A DNA stretch of 64,000 bases. Source: Shewanella xiamenensis. GTDB lineage: Bacteria > Pseudomonadota > Gammaproteobacteria > Enterobacterales > Shewanellaceae. The number at the start of each line of letters is the position of its first letter. Positions within the stretch are counted from its first letter, which is position 1. The DNA lies in contig NZ_BMOP01000001.1 in NCBI RefSeq assembly GCF_014647135.1, positions 1-64,000 of the forward strand, in the 5' to 3' direction. Below are positions 35,727-45,268 of this stretch, piece after piece. The translations under genes were made by a program, and so were the position numbers. The notes below the pieces were generated by a model, which had not been told where the DNA came from, searched no databases, and saw only the letters and a list, made by a program, of their open reading frames with translations.

Positions 35727-37094
35727 ATGGGTAACAACGGACTTTCAGGAACCGAGACAAGAGTCGCGTTTTCTTTAGCCAGTGTATTTGGTTTACGCAT
35801 GATGGGCTTGTTTATGATCATGCCCGTCTTTGCACTTTATGGTCGGCATTTAGAAGGTTTTTCACCCCTTTGGGTGGGCATTGCCATCGGTGCTTATGGC
35901 TTAACTCAGGCCATTTTACAGATCCCTATGGGGATTTTATCAGACAAATATGGCCGTAAACCTGTCATTCTTGCAGGCTTAGTGGTGTTTGCCATCGGCA
36001 GTTTAATTGCCGCCAATGCTGAGACTATCTATGGCGTGGTGTTTGGCCGTGCTGTACAAGGAATGGGCGCGATTGCGGCCGCTGTGCTGGCGCTCGCGGC
36101 CGACTTAACACGGGATGAGCAACGTACCAAAGTCATGGCGATTATTGGTATGTGTATCGGTGGCTCGTTTGCACTGTCGTTACTGGTTGGCCCGATTGTG
36201 GCGCAGCATTTAGGCTTATCAGGGTTATTCTTTTTAACTGCTGGGCTTGCGGTGTTAGGCATGTTGATTGTGCAGTTATTGGTGCCCAATCCCATTTCCC
36301 ACGCACCTAAGGGCGATACCTTAGCGGCGCCCGCGAAGCTTAAGCGCATGTTGACCGATCCGCAGCTGTTTAGGCTCGATGCGGGGATCTTTATTCTGCA
36401 CTTAGTGTTAACCGCCGTGTTTGTCGCCTTGCCACTCGACTTAGTCGATGCGGGTCTGGTGAAAGAAAAACATTGGATGCTGTATTTCCCTGCGTTTGTG
36501 GGCGCCTTCTTCTTGATGGTGCCGTTAATCATCATCGGGGTGAAGCGTAAGAATACTAAGGCGATGTTCCAAATTGCTTTAGTGATCATGATGTTTGCCC
36601 TTGCGGCCATGGCGATTTTTGCCAGCAACCTCTGGGTATTGAGCGTGGCCGTGCTGCTGTTTTTTACTGGCTTTAACTACCTTGAGGCGTCGCTGCCGAG
36701 TTTGATTGCGAAATTCTGCCCAGTGGGTGAAAAAGGCTCGGCGATGGGTGTTTATTCGACCAGCCAATTCTTCGGGGCCTTTTGTGGCGGTATGCTCGGT
36801 GGCGGTGCGTACCAATTAGTCGGTGCAGTGGGCGTGTTTATTGTCGCGTTGGTGTTAATGGGCATTTGGTTATTGCTCACCTTAGGGATGGAAAATCCTG
36901 TACTGCTTAAGAGTTACACCTTAGAGGCTGCCGTTAAAGACAAAACCCAAGCGCGGGATATGGCGGCGCAACTGTCACAATTGATGGGTGTGGTTGAAGC
37001 GATTGTGGTGCTAGACGAGAAAGTCGCTTATCTCAAAGTTGACGAGCATTTCGATTTAAGAGAAGCCCGAGCTGTGTTAGGCTCTGCTCAATAA
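35727..37094 (+). CDS. yajR: MFS transporter with C-terminal YAM domain (YajR-like)
   Basis: A 455-residue protein: twelve membrane helices of the major facilitator superfamily (to about residue 390), then a small cytosolic alpha/beta domain (about 398-455) like the YAM domain of E. coli YajR, a protein of 454 residues. Motif A is DKYGRKPV, after LSDK. The first helices carry GLRMMGLFMIMPVFALYG. Proton-driven export is expected; the substrate is unknown. It lies just upstream of ssb on the same strand. Confidence 0.85.
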   Translation: MGNNGLSGTETRVAFSLASVFGLRMMGLFMIMPVFALYGRHLEGFSPLWVGIAIGAYGLTQAILQIPMGILSDKYGRKPVILAGLVVFAIGSLIAANAETIYGVVFGRAVQGMGAIAAAVLALAADLTRDEQRTKVMAIIGMCIGGSFALSLLVGPIVAQHLGLSGLFFLTAGLAVLGMLIVQLLVPNPISHAPKGDTLAAPAKLKRMLTDPQLFRLDAGIFILHLVLTAVFVALPLDLVDAGLVKEKHWMLYFPAFVGAFFLMVPLIIIGVKRKNTKAMFQIALVIMMFALAAMAIFASNLWVLSVAVLLFFTGFNYLEASLPSLIAKFCPVGEKGSAMGVYSTSQFFGAFCGGMLGGGAYQLVGAVGVFIVALVLMGIWLLLTLGMENPVLLKSYTLEAAVKDKTQARDMAAQLSQLMGVVEAIVVLDEKVAYLKVDEHFDLREARAVLGSAQ

Positions 37095-37202
37095 TATGTG
37101 TTATTGCCGCGAATACTTAGGGATGCGGATTTTCCCTTGCGGCAACAATTATAAACAACATACTGAATTAACAGATTATTTAAAGAATCGCAGGAGATTT
37201 CA

Positions 37203-37916
37203 ATGGCCAGTCGTGGTGTTAACAAGGTAATTTTGGTTGGCAATTTGGGACAAGATCCAGAAGTGCGTTATATGCCAAACGGTAACGCAGTCGCAAACAT
37301 CACCGTTGCGACCAGCGAATCGTGGAAAGACCAACAAGGTCAACAGCAAGAACGTACTGAATGGCACCGTGTGGTTCTGTTTGGCAAGTTGGCTGAAATT
37401 ACGGGTGAGTACCTGCGTAAAGGTTCACAGGTTTACCTCGAAGGTAAATTGCAAACGCGTAAGTGGAAAGACCAAAGCGGTCAAGATCGTTACAGTACTG
37501 AAGTGGTTATCGACCAAAGCGGTAGCATGCAAATGTTAGGCGGCCGTAACCAAGGTCAAGGCCAAGGTGCCCCAATGGGTGGTATGCCACAAAACGGCGG
37601 TTACCAATCAGCCCCACAACAAGCTGCTCCTGCGCAAAATCAATACGCGCCAGCACCGCAAGCGGCTCCGGCTTACCAAGCACCAGCGCCACAACCTCAA
37701 TCTGGCTACAATCAGCAGCCAGCTCAGCAAAGCTATGGCCAGCAACAATCCCATGCGCAGCCACACGCTCAGCCACAACAAGGCGGTTATGCGCCTAAGC
37801 CTGCAGCTCCTGCGTATCAAGCGCCAGCGGCTCCTGCACAGCGCCCTGCACCACAGCCACAGCAAAACTTTACTCCAGATTTGGATGACGGTTGGGACGA
37901 CGATATCCCGTTTTAA
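37203..37916 (+). CDS. ssb: Single-stranded DNA-binding protein
   Basis: Coats ssDNA in replication, repair and recombination. The protein has 237 residues, longer than the E. coli protein (178). The OB fold occupies about 1-112, with [21 protein letters not shown] at its start and the [21 protein letters not shown] segment. The acidic tip DDDIPF that docks partner proteins is intact. The excess length lies in a linker of about 110 residues rich in Gln, Pro and Ala with QAAP and YQAPA near-repeats. The start ATG follows AGGAG. A strong terminator follows. Confidence 0.97.
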   Translation: MASRGVNKVILVGNLGQDPEVRYMPNGNAVANITVATSESWKDQQGQQQERTEWHRVVLFGKLAEITGEYLRKGSQVYLEGKLQTRKWKDQSGQDRYSTEVVIDQSGSMQMLGGRNQGQGQGAPMGGMPQNGGYQSAPQQAAPAQNQYAPAPQAAPAYQAPAPQPQSGYNQQPAQQSYGQQQSHAQPHAQPQQGGYAPKPAAPAYQAPAAPAQRPAPQPQQNFTPDLDDGWDDDIPF

Positions 37917-37949
37917 TTTTCCAACTTTTACAGTGGAAACATAGTTTTT

Positions 37950-37981
37950 AAAAGCCCTGCAATATTTTGCAGGGCTTTTTG
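37950..37981 (+). terminator. Terminator of ssb
   Basis: Stem AAAGCCCTGCAA/TTGCAGGGCTTT with TATT loop and T-run. Confidence 0.92.
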
Positions 37982-38136
37982 TTTATATGTGGCTTATCTT
38001 TCCTTTGAATAATTTTATTTGCTTAATTGTTAACAGTTGTTGCGGTTTAGGGTAGATTTTTTGAGTCCGCTAAAGGGCTTGAACTTTTGAAAATAAATTA
38101 ACGTTATGACGACTACTAAAAGAAAGGAATTCTTCC

Positions 38137-38726
38137 ATGGAAGATGTAATAAGTCAGGAAAATAATCCATTAAAGAGCGATGAAAAACAAATAACAGTAG
38201 ATAGCAATATTCACAGAGTACCACTGTTTCATGTTTCACTTGCTAAATTTGTTATTATGTTTTTTGCTACCTTTGGTCTATATCAAATATACTGGTTTTA
38301 TAAGCAATGGCAGGCATTAAAAGAGTATTATGATTTAGATGCATGGCCAATTGCTCGATGCATTTTTACGGTATTTTTTACACACTCTTTGTTTATGTTA
38401 ATGAATATATTAAAGAAGATAATAGAAGTTATCGTTGGAATCATTCTGCTTTGGCGACAGTTTACGTTTTACTTGTCGTAGTCTCTAGTGTTCTCAATCA
38501 AATTGAGACTTTACCGACATCTTTGATTTTAATTTCTATTGTTATACCTTTAGCCGTTTTGTATCCATTGTATGAAGCTCAAAAAGCAATTAACTTTGCG
38601 CTTGAACCTTTAGACTACGAGGATAATTCAAGTTTAACTTGGTTGAATTGGGTTTGGATTGTTCTTTTTGGTTTTTATTGGGCTATGGTTATCTATGCAT
38701 TAACTGTGTTAATCAGACTAGCTTAA
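38137..38726 (+). pseudogene. DUF4234-like small membrane protein, split by a frameshift
   Basis: Two frames join into one membrane protein of about 195 residues. The first (from ATG 38137, with AAAGGA upstream) has a helix with FATFGLYQIYWFYKQW, typical of DUF4234-like proteins, and runs to TFFTHSLF. The continuation (VNEYIKEDNRSYRW, three further helices, then NFALEPL and a final W-rich helix) lies in the next frame and ends at 38726. A single missing base near the T-run 38392-38394 would explain it. Reading on in the first frame gives only a short unrelated tail to 38481. It could be a true mutation, a sequencing slip at the T-run, or rarely a programmed shift. AT-rich compared with neighbours. 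Confidence 0.6.
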
Positions 38727-38734
38727 TTTAGAAT

Positions 38735-38761
38735 AGAACAGGCTTTAATTAAGCCTGTTCT
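38735..38761 (+). terminator. Hairpin after the frameshifted membrane gene
   Basis: AGAACAGGCTT pairs with AAGCCTGTTCT around TAATT, 9 bases past the stop. No long T-run. Confidence 0.55.
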
Positions 38762-39010
38762 GAATTAACAATATGCGATAGAGGAATATCTTTTTATAAA
38801 GTTAACAACGAGTTTTCCCTCATATACTTTCAATTTCTAATGTCGTTTTCTCTATTAATGCATGTTTTTTGATATTTTAAGTACGCTGTAAGGTATTGAT
38901 TTTGTGACTTAAAGCGTTTTTGTGGTTATAGTAAAAAGTCAATTTATCAGTATTGAGGTAAGCATTTTCTCCGGTTAATGAATCGAATGTTGGAGAGAAA
39001 GTGAATTTTT

Positions 39011-41842
39011 ATGAGCAATTTCAAGAAAATCCAGTTTAAACGCCTATGGCTATGGCTGTTCCTTATCAGCATGGCTTTACCATTAAGTGCGGTTGAAGCG
39101 CCTCTGTGGCCTGAGTCGGTCAACCTGCCCTTAAGCGAACGAGTGCACAGTGGCACGCTTGCTAATGGGATGCACTACCTGTTAGTGAACAACAAAACCC
39201 CTGAGCAAGCCGTGATTGTCCGTATGCGGGTGGATGTAGGCTCGGTGATGGAAACGGATGCCGAGCAGGGTCTGGTGCATTTTTTAGAGCATATGGCGTT
39301 TAATGGATCTACGGGACTCGCGGCGGGGGAGATGATCCCTACCTTACAACGCATAGGTTTAAGTTTTGGTGCTGATACCAATGCGGTGACTGAATTTCAG
39401 CAAACGGTTTATCAGTTTAATTTACCGAGCAATAGCCAAGATAAAGTCGATACCGCTTTGTTTTTAATGCGTGAAATCGCCAGTAATCTGTTGCTTGACC
39501 CCGCGCTAATCGAGCGCGAAAAAGCGGTAGTCTTATCTGAACTGCGTGAACGCAGTAGTGCCGATTTAGAAAACTATCGCCACCAGCTAGCCTTTTTAAT
39601 GCCGCAAACCTTGCTATCGCAGCGCTTTCCCGTAGGTGAGGCGACTAGCATTCAAAATGCGAATCGTGAAACGTTATTATCCCTCTATCAGCGTTTTTAT
39701 ACGCCATCGCGCACCACCTTAATCGTGGTGGGTGATATCGATGTTGGTCGTATCGAGCAAAAGATCAAGCAGCAATTTATCGACTGGAAAGCCGCGCCGC
39801 AGGCTGCAGGGGTTAAGGCACAATCTATAGGCGTGGTACAGGCTAAAACCGCTGTTGAGGCGGCGGCATTTTTTGATCCAAGCCTGCAAACCTCGGTTTC
39901 GTTAGGCATGTTAACACCTCAAACACCGCAACCAGATACGCCTGCACTGCGTGAGCAGGAGATGTTATTAGATATTGCCCACGGCATTTTGTATCGTCGT
40001 TTAGAGTCACAACTGCTCCATAGCCAAGGTTTGTATGGCGTGAGTCTACAAATTGGGCCGCAATATGATATTGCCTACGGCACGCAAATGACGCTGGGAA
40101 CGCAGGAAAACAACTGGCAGCAAGGGCTTGCGTTGTTGGAACAAACACTACGTCAGGCGCTGGAATTTGGCTTTAGCCAACAGGAAATCGATCAGCAACT
40201 TAAACGAATTCACAAGGGCTATCAGCTCAGTGCCGCAGGCAGTAACACTATCCACAGTGTGAACATTGCCGACAGCTTAGTGAGTGCGGTAGCGAGCAGG
40301 CGCGTGCCTGTGGAGCCAGAGTGGCAATTGGCTCTGTTTGAAAAGTTGATGCCGAGTATCACGCCGCAAAAACTGCATCAGTTGTTTAAACAGACTTGGG
40401 AAGGGACGCCTTATCTGTATCTAACCAATAACAAACCCATTGAAAATATTGAAAAGCAACTCTTAGCCGCCTACAGCGCGAGCCAAAAGCAAGCCGTAAA
40501 AGCGCCCGAAACCAAGAGTATTGCCGAGTTTGGCTATAGTCAATTTGGTGAGGCTGGACAGATTGTGGCCGATCAGCGCGATGCCACAACTGGCATACGA
40601 AAGTTAGAGTTTGCTAACGGTGTGCGTCTCAATTTAAAACCTACATCCTTTAATCAGGGGCTGACGTTGGTGAGTCTCAATATCGGCTTTGGTGAGGTGC
40701 CATTCCCCGAGCTAGATGGTTTGTCTTACCTGTTTAATAGCGCCTTTGTGCAGGGCGGTTTGGGACTTCACGATTTAGATAGCTTGCAGGAGATTTTTGC
40801 AGGCCAAGATATCTCGGTCAGTTTGAGTTTACGTGAGCAGAGTTTTGGTGGCGAGATCAGCACCAATGCAGCAGAGCTTCGCACTCAATTAGGGGTACTG
40901 ACGGCCTATTTAGTCGACCCAGGGATGGATAAGCAAGCCGAGCAGTTATTCCGTGAGCAAGTGATTGCCGAGCAGCAGAGCATTCATAGCAATCCACAAC
41001 TGGAGTTTTCGAATCAATTTGCGCGAATTGCCCATAATGGCGACAAACGTTATGGCTACGGCAACCCTGATGAAATCCTCAAGCGTCAGTTTGCGGAACT
41101 CGCACCCAGCTTCCACTCTGCGGTGCAGCAAGGGGCGATTGAGCTGGCCATCGTGGGTGATTTTGATGAAAACCAAGCCATTGCCGAGGTTGCACAAACC
41201 TTAGGAGCGATTTCCCGTCAGCCGATCCCTAAGGGGCAGACTATCGTGCCTGTGTTTCCCAACGTGCCAGCACAAATGAGCCTGACGCATTATGGTCAGG
41301 TCGATATGGCGGCGCTCGCGCAGGTGTGGCCGACAGCGGATATGAGCAATCCCCGTGAGCTGGTGGGGTTAGGTTTGCTCGAGCAGGTACTAAGCATCTT
41401 ACTTACCGAGAATGTGCGTGAGAAAGCGGGGGCAAGTTATTCGCCTTCTGCATTCTCATATAATGATTTAAATCCAACGGGATATGGTTATCTCGGCCTA
41501 TTTAGTGTGACCACGACAGCCATGTTACCTGAGGTGGCTAAGTATTACGCCGCCGCAGTTAAGCAGGTTAAAACGCCTTCGGGGATCAGTGAGGATTTGC
41601 TCAATCGCGCCCGCAAGCCGGTGCTGGAGTGGATGCAGATGGCGCCGCAAAGTAATAACTTCTGGTTAGATTTGGCCTCAACCGCCCAAAGCCAGCCGGA
41701 GCGTTTTGCGACCTTTAACCAACGCTTGGCGTTGGTACAGCAGATCTCGCCCGCCGAGTTAAGCCAATTAGCGCAGAAATACCTCAAGGATGATAAGCGG
41801 TTAACTATCGAAACCTTACCTGCACCCGTCACGGCTCCGTGA
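39011..41842 (+). CDS. M16-family zinc protease (pitrilysin-like)
   Basis: A 943-residue secreted or periplasmic protease with a signal peptide (about 1-28, SAVEA). The N-terminal half has the inverted zinc motif HFLEH (90-94) and the helix EREKAVVLSELRE with the distal Glu ligand, probably Glu177. The second half (from about 520) repeats the fold without the metal site, as usual for M16. The length fits the PqqL/YmxG-like two-domain form. Probably degrades peptides in the periplasm. Single gene followed by a terminator. Confidence 0.9.
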   Translation: MSNFKKIQFKRLWLWLFLISMALPLSAVEAPLWPESVNLPLSERVHSGTLANGMHYLLVNNKTPEQAVIVRMRVDVGSVMETDAEQGLVHFLEHMAFNGSTGLAAGEMIPTLQRIGLSFGADTNAVTEFQQTVYQFNLPSNSQDKVDTALFLMREIASNLLLDPALIEREKAVVLSELRERSSADLENYRHQLAFLMPQTLLSQRFPVGEATSIQNANRETLLSLYQRFYTPSRTTLIVVGDIDVGRIEQKIKQQFIDWKAAPQAAGVKAQSIGVVQAKTAVEAAAFFDPSLQTSVSLGMLTPQTPQPDTPALREQEMLLDIAHGILYRRLESQLLHSQGLYGVSLQIGPQYDIAYGTQMTLGTQENNWQQGLALLEQTLRQALEFGFSQQEIDQQLKRIHKGYQLSAAGSNTIHSVNIADSLVSAVASRRVPVEPEWQLALFEKLMPSITPQKLHQLFKQTWEGTPYLYLTNNKPIENIEKQLLAAYSASQKQAVKAPETKSIAEFGYSQFGEAGQIVADQRDATTGIRKLEFANGVRLNLKPTSFNQGLTLVSLNIGFGEVPFPELDGLSYLFNSAFVQGGLGLHDLDSLQEIFAGQDISVSLSLREQSFGGEISTNAAELRTQLGVLTAYLVDPGMDKQAEQLFREQVIAEQQSIHSNPQLEFSNQFARIAHNGDKRYGYGNPDEILKRQFAELAPSFHSAVQQGAIELAIVGDFDENQAIAEVAQTLGAISRQPIPKGQTIVPVFPNVPAQMSLTHYGQVDMAALAQVWPTADMSNPRELVGLGLLEQVLSILLTENVREKAGASYSPSAFSYNDLNPTGYGYLGLFSVTTTAMLPEVAKYYAAAVKQVKTPSGISEDLLNRARKPVLEWMQMAPQSNNFWLDLASTAQSQPERFATFNQRLALVQQISPAELSQLAQKYLKDDKRLTIETLPAPVTAP

Positions 41843-41872
41843 GCCATTAAACCGCAATTTATCTGAAGACCT

Positions 41873-41914
41873 ACCTCCTGTGATACTCGTGTCACAGGAG
41901 GTTTGGTTTTTATT
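41873..41914 (+). terminator. Terminator of the M16 protease gene
   Basis: Stem ACCTCCTGTGA (41873-41883) with TCACAGGAGGT (41892-41902), then TTGGTTTTTATT. Confidence 0.8.
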
Positions 41915-42042
41915 GGTGATTGAAATATTTGTCGGTCGCAATTGGAAATAACCGTTGTCGAAAATGCCACTCACGCTTAAGCGAAACCCGCATTAGGCTA
42001 AGCGCCATATTCTTGGAATGCGGTGATATGAGTGGTGATGTG

Positions 42043-43233
42043 ATGTTTCGATATCTTTTATGTAGTTTTGGCTTGGTCCTAATGTATCCGACGGGGATAG
42101 ATATGTACTTAGTCGGGTTGCCGCAAATTGCGAGTCAACTTGGGGCGAGTGAGGCGCAGCTGCACATTGCTTTTTCTGTGTATCTTGCTGGCATGGCGAC
42201 GACTATGCTGTTTGCAGGCAGTTTAGCCGATAGGATTGGGCGTAAACCCATTACACTTTTTGGCGCCTTACTGTTCGCGCTAGCCTCCTATTTTGCAGCG
42301 GGCTCGCAAACCAGTGATCTGTTTTTAATCGCGCGCTTTGCGCAAGGCATTGGTGCGGGTTGTTGCTATGTTGTCGCGTTCGCGATTTTGCGTGATGTCT
42401 TAGACGATAAGCGCCGAGCCAAAGTGCTCTCAATGGTGAATGGCGTGACCTGTATTATCCCTGTGATCGCGCCTGTGATTGGCCACTTAATCATGCTTAA
42501 GTTTCCATGGCCTAGCCTGTTTTACACTATGGCGGCGATGGGATTACTGGTATTTGCTCTTTGTCTATTGGTATTGCGTGAAACCCATTCTAAAGCAGCA
42601 TTTCACACGCAAGCTTTGCCAAGTGTGCAAAAGGAATCCTTTAAACATGGCTTTTTTATCAGTCGCGTGGTCATAACGACCTTAGGTGTGACCACGATTT
42701 TAAGCTATGTGAATGTGTCTCCTATGCTGATTATGGGGCAGATGGGGTTTGACCGTGGCCAATATTCCAATACCATGGCAATGATGGCATTGGTGAGTAT
42801 GTTAGCCTCATTTTCGACGCCCTTTTTGCTTAACCAGTTTAAAGAAAAATCATTAATTTTGTTCTCCCAAGGGTTATTCGTTGCGGCCGCCTTAGTGTTT
42901 ATCTTGACTCAATTGGGCGGGGTTAGTCATTCATTCAATCTCTTAGGATTTGCTTTTGTTTGTTCTGGTTTTTCAATTGGATTTGGGGTGACCATGAGTC
43001 AGGCGCTTAGTCCATTTGTGGCTCGGGCAGGAGTGGCCAGCTCGTTACTGGGGATTGCCCAAGTGTGTACTTCTGCTTTGTATATTTGGGTGATGGGTCT
43101 GCTCGAAGTGAGCGCGATTAATATATTATTAGCTATCCTCAGCGTTGGTGCGCTGGTAAGCATCACGCTAATGTTAGCGGTGCCTAAAATGTCGGAAATG
43201 GTAGTTAATGAGCAAATCCCTGAGTCGGCTTGA
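42043..43233 (+). CDS. mdtL: MFS multidrug efflux protein MdtL
   Basis: A 396-residue, twelve-helix drug/proton antiporter. The start at 42043 aligns with E. coli MdtL from the first residue: [19 protein letters not shown] matches its SRFLICSFALVLLYPAGID, and [24 protein letters not shown] and [15 protein letters not shown] are nearly identical. Motif A is ADRIGRKP. The 3' end overlaps yidZ by 26 bases, the same neighbour as in E. coli. Substrates in E. coli are minor (for example chloramphenicol), so physiological cargo is open. Confidence 0.92.
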   Translation: MFRYLLCSFGLVLMYPTGIDMYLVGLPQIASQLGASEAQLHIAFSVYLAGMATTMLFAGSLADRIGRKPITLFGALLFALASYFAAGSQTSDLFLIARFAQGIGAGCCYVVAFAILRDVLDDKRRAKVLSMVNGVTCIIPVIAPVIGHLIMLKFPWPSLFYTMAAMGLLVFALCLLVLRETHSKAAFHTQALPSVQKESFKHGFFISRVVITTLGVTTILSYVNVSPMLIMGQMGFDRGQYSNTMAMMALVSMLASFSTPFLLNQFKEKSLILFSQGLFVAAALVFILTQLGGVSHSFNLLGFAFVCSGFSIGFGVTMSQALSPFVARAGVASSLLGIAQVCTSALYIWVMGLLEVSAINILLAILSVGALVSITLMLAVPKMSEMVVNEQIPESA

Positions 43234-44167
43234 CCTCAATCTGTTGTTTACTTTTCAGCTGCTATCGCAGGAGCGGAGCGTGTCTAAGGCCGCTAAAAAG
43301 CTCAATGTGACGCCATCGACAGTGAGTAAATCCTTGGCGAAATTGCGCGATTGGTTTGACGACCCACTATTCATTAAAACGCCCCAGGGATTGCAGCTTA
43401 CGCCATTAGCCCAAAGCATGGAGCATGACTTAGCCGATTGGTTACAAATGGGCAAACAGCTTATGGGCAAGCGCGGGAACGATATGGCAAAAGGGCTCAG
43501 TTTTGAGCTAATGCTTGAGTCACCTTTATCGCTCATTATGCTTAATCAATTAACGCAGGCGATTTACCAACACTACCCTGATGCAAAAGTGAAGGTGCGC
43601 AATTGGGATTATGATTCACTAGAGGCCATTATTCGCGGTGAGGCAGACATAGGTTTTACTGGCCGAGAAAGTCATCCTCGCTCCAAGGAGTCCCTTGATT
43701 TATTGCCTTATTTTATCGATTTTGAGGTTTTATTTACCGATCTTCCCCAGGTGTATTTGCATCGAGATCATCCGGCCTTACAGGAAGAGTGGAATATAGA
43801 CACTTTCTTAAAATACCCGCATATCAATATCTTGTGGGAAAAGAGCGAAACCTGGGCCTTAGATGATGTGCTTATTGAGCTTGGGTTAAGTCGTAATACT
43901 GTGCTGACCTTGGCCAGTTTTGAGCAGTCATTGTTTGTTGCGGCTGAGCCGCACCACAGCATGCTGGCAATAGCGCCGCAATATTGTGAGCAATATGCCC
44001 GCCAATTACACCCTGACTTAGTCAGTCGCCCGATCCCGATAAGTGGCGAATATCTTAATAAACTCGCCATTCCTTTTACCTTGATTTGGCATAAGAGAAA
44101 CAGCCACAACCCCAAAATCACTTGGCTGCGAAACAGGATAAAAGCGATTTATCAACAGCATGATTAA
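43208..44167 (+). CDS. yidZ: LysR-family regulator YidZ
   Basis: A 319-residue LysR regulator, same length as E. coli YidZ. The helix-turn-helix is at about 8-65 ([39 protein letters not shown]). The effector domain follows from about 95. The overlap with mdtL (26 bases) implies coupled translation, and a shared job in controlling the pump is likely but unproven. The stop codon lies inside a 13-mer that recurs 1 kb downstream (see findings). Confidence 0.92.
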   Translation: MSKSLSRLDLNLLFTFQLLSQERSVSKAAKKLNVTPSTVSKSLAKLRDWFDDPLFIKTPQGLQLTPLAQSMEHDLADWLQMGKQLMGKRGNDMAKGLSFELMLESPLSLIMLNQLTQAIYQHYPDAKVKVRNWDYDSLEAIIRGEADIGFTGRESHPRSKESLDLLPYFIDFEVLFTDLPQVYLHRDHPALQEEWNIDTFLKYPHINILWEKSETWALDDVLIELGLSRNTVLTLASFEQSLFVAAEPHHSMLAIAPQYCEQYARQLHPDLVSRPIPISGEYLNKLAIPFTLIWHKRNSHNPKITWLRNRIKAIYQQHD

Positions 44168-45235
44168 GGCTGTTAACCATCATTGCCATACACTACTTAT
44201 CTATGCACTGCTTTCAGTTACTCATACGAGTGGCTAGAACCAGATCGTTATCTCCTCGTATTCAATATTGCACGGATTTTCGCATAGCACATGTGATCAA
44301 AAGCTGGTAAGTTCCTTTTATTACAAGTAATTAACTATACGCGCCTTTGCTGTTCAAATAAGGTAATGGCACAACATACTAATAAAAGGCTAAGTGCCCT
44401 GTGAGTTGGGAGTAATTTTTCAAATGAGCATTCAGTTAATGCTGATTAAGCTTCGAAAGAAAATTAGAGCAAATAAGATAAAAGTGATTGATGCAATCAT
44501 TGCTGATCACTCAGCAGAAATATGCATAATTTGTGGCTCTCAAGAGCAGTTGACTAGGGAGCACGTGATTCCTCAATGGATCTATAATCGTTGTACTAAA
44601 CGAACTTTTGAAACAACAACTAACGGTATTTCTCAAACGTACAATAAAACCACACTACCAGCATGCAAAGATTGCAATTCTAATTTACTTGGTTACTTAG
44701 AGAGGCATTTGAAGCATGAATTTCAGAGAGTCGATGTCAGTCACCAACAATTCTCCCAAGATACCTTAGAGTTAATTATCTTATGGTTAGAGACATTAGA
44801 GTATAAATTTCAAGTGCTTGACCTGAGAAGAAACTTAAATAGGGTAAAAGGGGCTGAATACATTCCTTTCATTGGCAAAATGCCGATAGCAATGTTTCAA
44901 GGTCCTATGGACACTAGTCCTGCAAAGGTGTTTTCAAATATTCGTTCGGCATTGCAAGTATTGAGTGTGAAATCCAAGGTAGATAGGCTTAATTCCCTTT
45001 GTGTTATCCATACAACAAACAAAGACTTTCATTTTTTCCATTCTACGAATAACTTTATATTCATTGAGTTAGCTGAGTTCGGAGTCGCATTTTTCTACTT
45101 TTATAAACAAAAGTTTGAGGACTACAGCGTTGCCGTTCAGTCAGCCATGGGAATCGTTCAAGAAAACTATGCGGGGACAGGCGCATAAGGTATGAAGAGG
45201 GGCAATCCCATTTAACCGCAGCGATTAAGGCTGTT
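44162..45235 (+). repeat. 13-bp direct repeats bounding the HNH islet (44162-44174 and 45223-45235)
   Basis: GATTAAGGCTGTT occurs at the 3' end of yidZ (spanning its stop) and again 1061 bases downstream, just after the HNH gene. The AT-rich DNA between holds only that gene. This is what insertion with target-site duplication or site-specific integration would leave. Confidence 0.65.
44424..45188 (+). CDS. HNH endonuclease-domain protein (islet gene)
   Basis: A 254-residue protein with a zinc-type HNH at its N-terminal third: C34-x2-C37, then EHVIP (46-50), later LPAC81KDC84NS. The EHVIPQW...C-x2-CN pattern is common to many phage-defence and intron nucleases. The remaining 170 residues are of unknown fold. 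The start ATG is 44424; GGGAG lies 14 bases upstream, and the GTG at 44394 would add ten residues. Strongly AT-rich, bounded by 13-bp direct repeats, convergent with the helicase-nuclease gene. Probably horizontally acquired. Confidence 0.7.
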   Translation: MSIQLMLIKLRKKIRANKIKVIDAIIADHSAEICIICGSQEQLTREHVIPQWIYNRCTKRTFETTTNGISQTYNKTTLPACKDCNSNLLGYLERHLKHEFQRVDVSHQQFSQDTLELIILWLETLEYKFQVLDLRRNLNRVKGAEYIPFIGKMPIAMFQGPMDTSPAKVFSNIRSALQVLSVKSKVDRLNSLCVIHTTNKDFHFFHSTNNFIFIELAEFGVAFFYFYKQKFEDYSVAVQSAMGIVQENYAGTGA

Positions 45236-45268
45236 GTGATTGAGTTTAGTTGTTGCGTTGTTTGCCCC

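Noticed and set aside
36029-36628. A 199-codon minus-strand frame within yajR
   Set aside because: Antisense shadow of a membrane-protein gene, rich in Thr, Asn and Lys, with no start signal.
38343-38726. Second half of the DUF4234-like region as a separate gene
   Set aside because: Its start has no ribosome site and its first 15 codons overlap the coding part of the first frame; the rest completes the same protein family.
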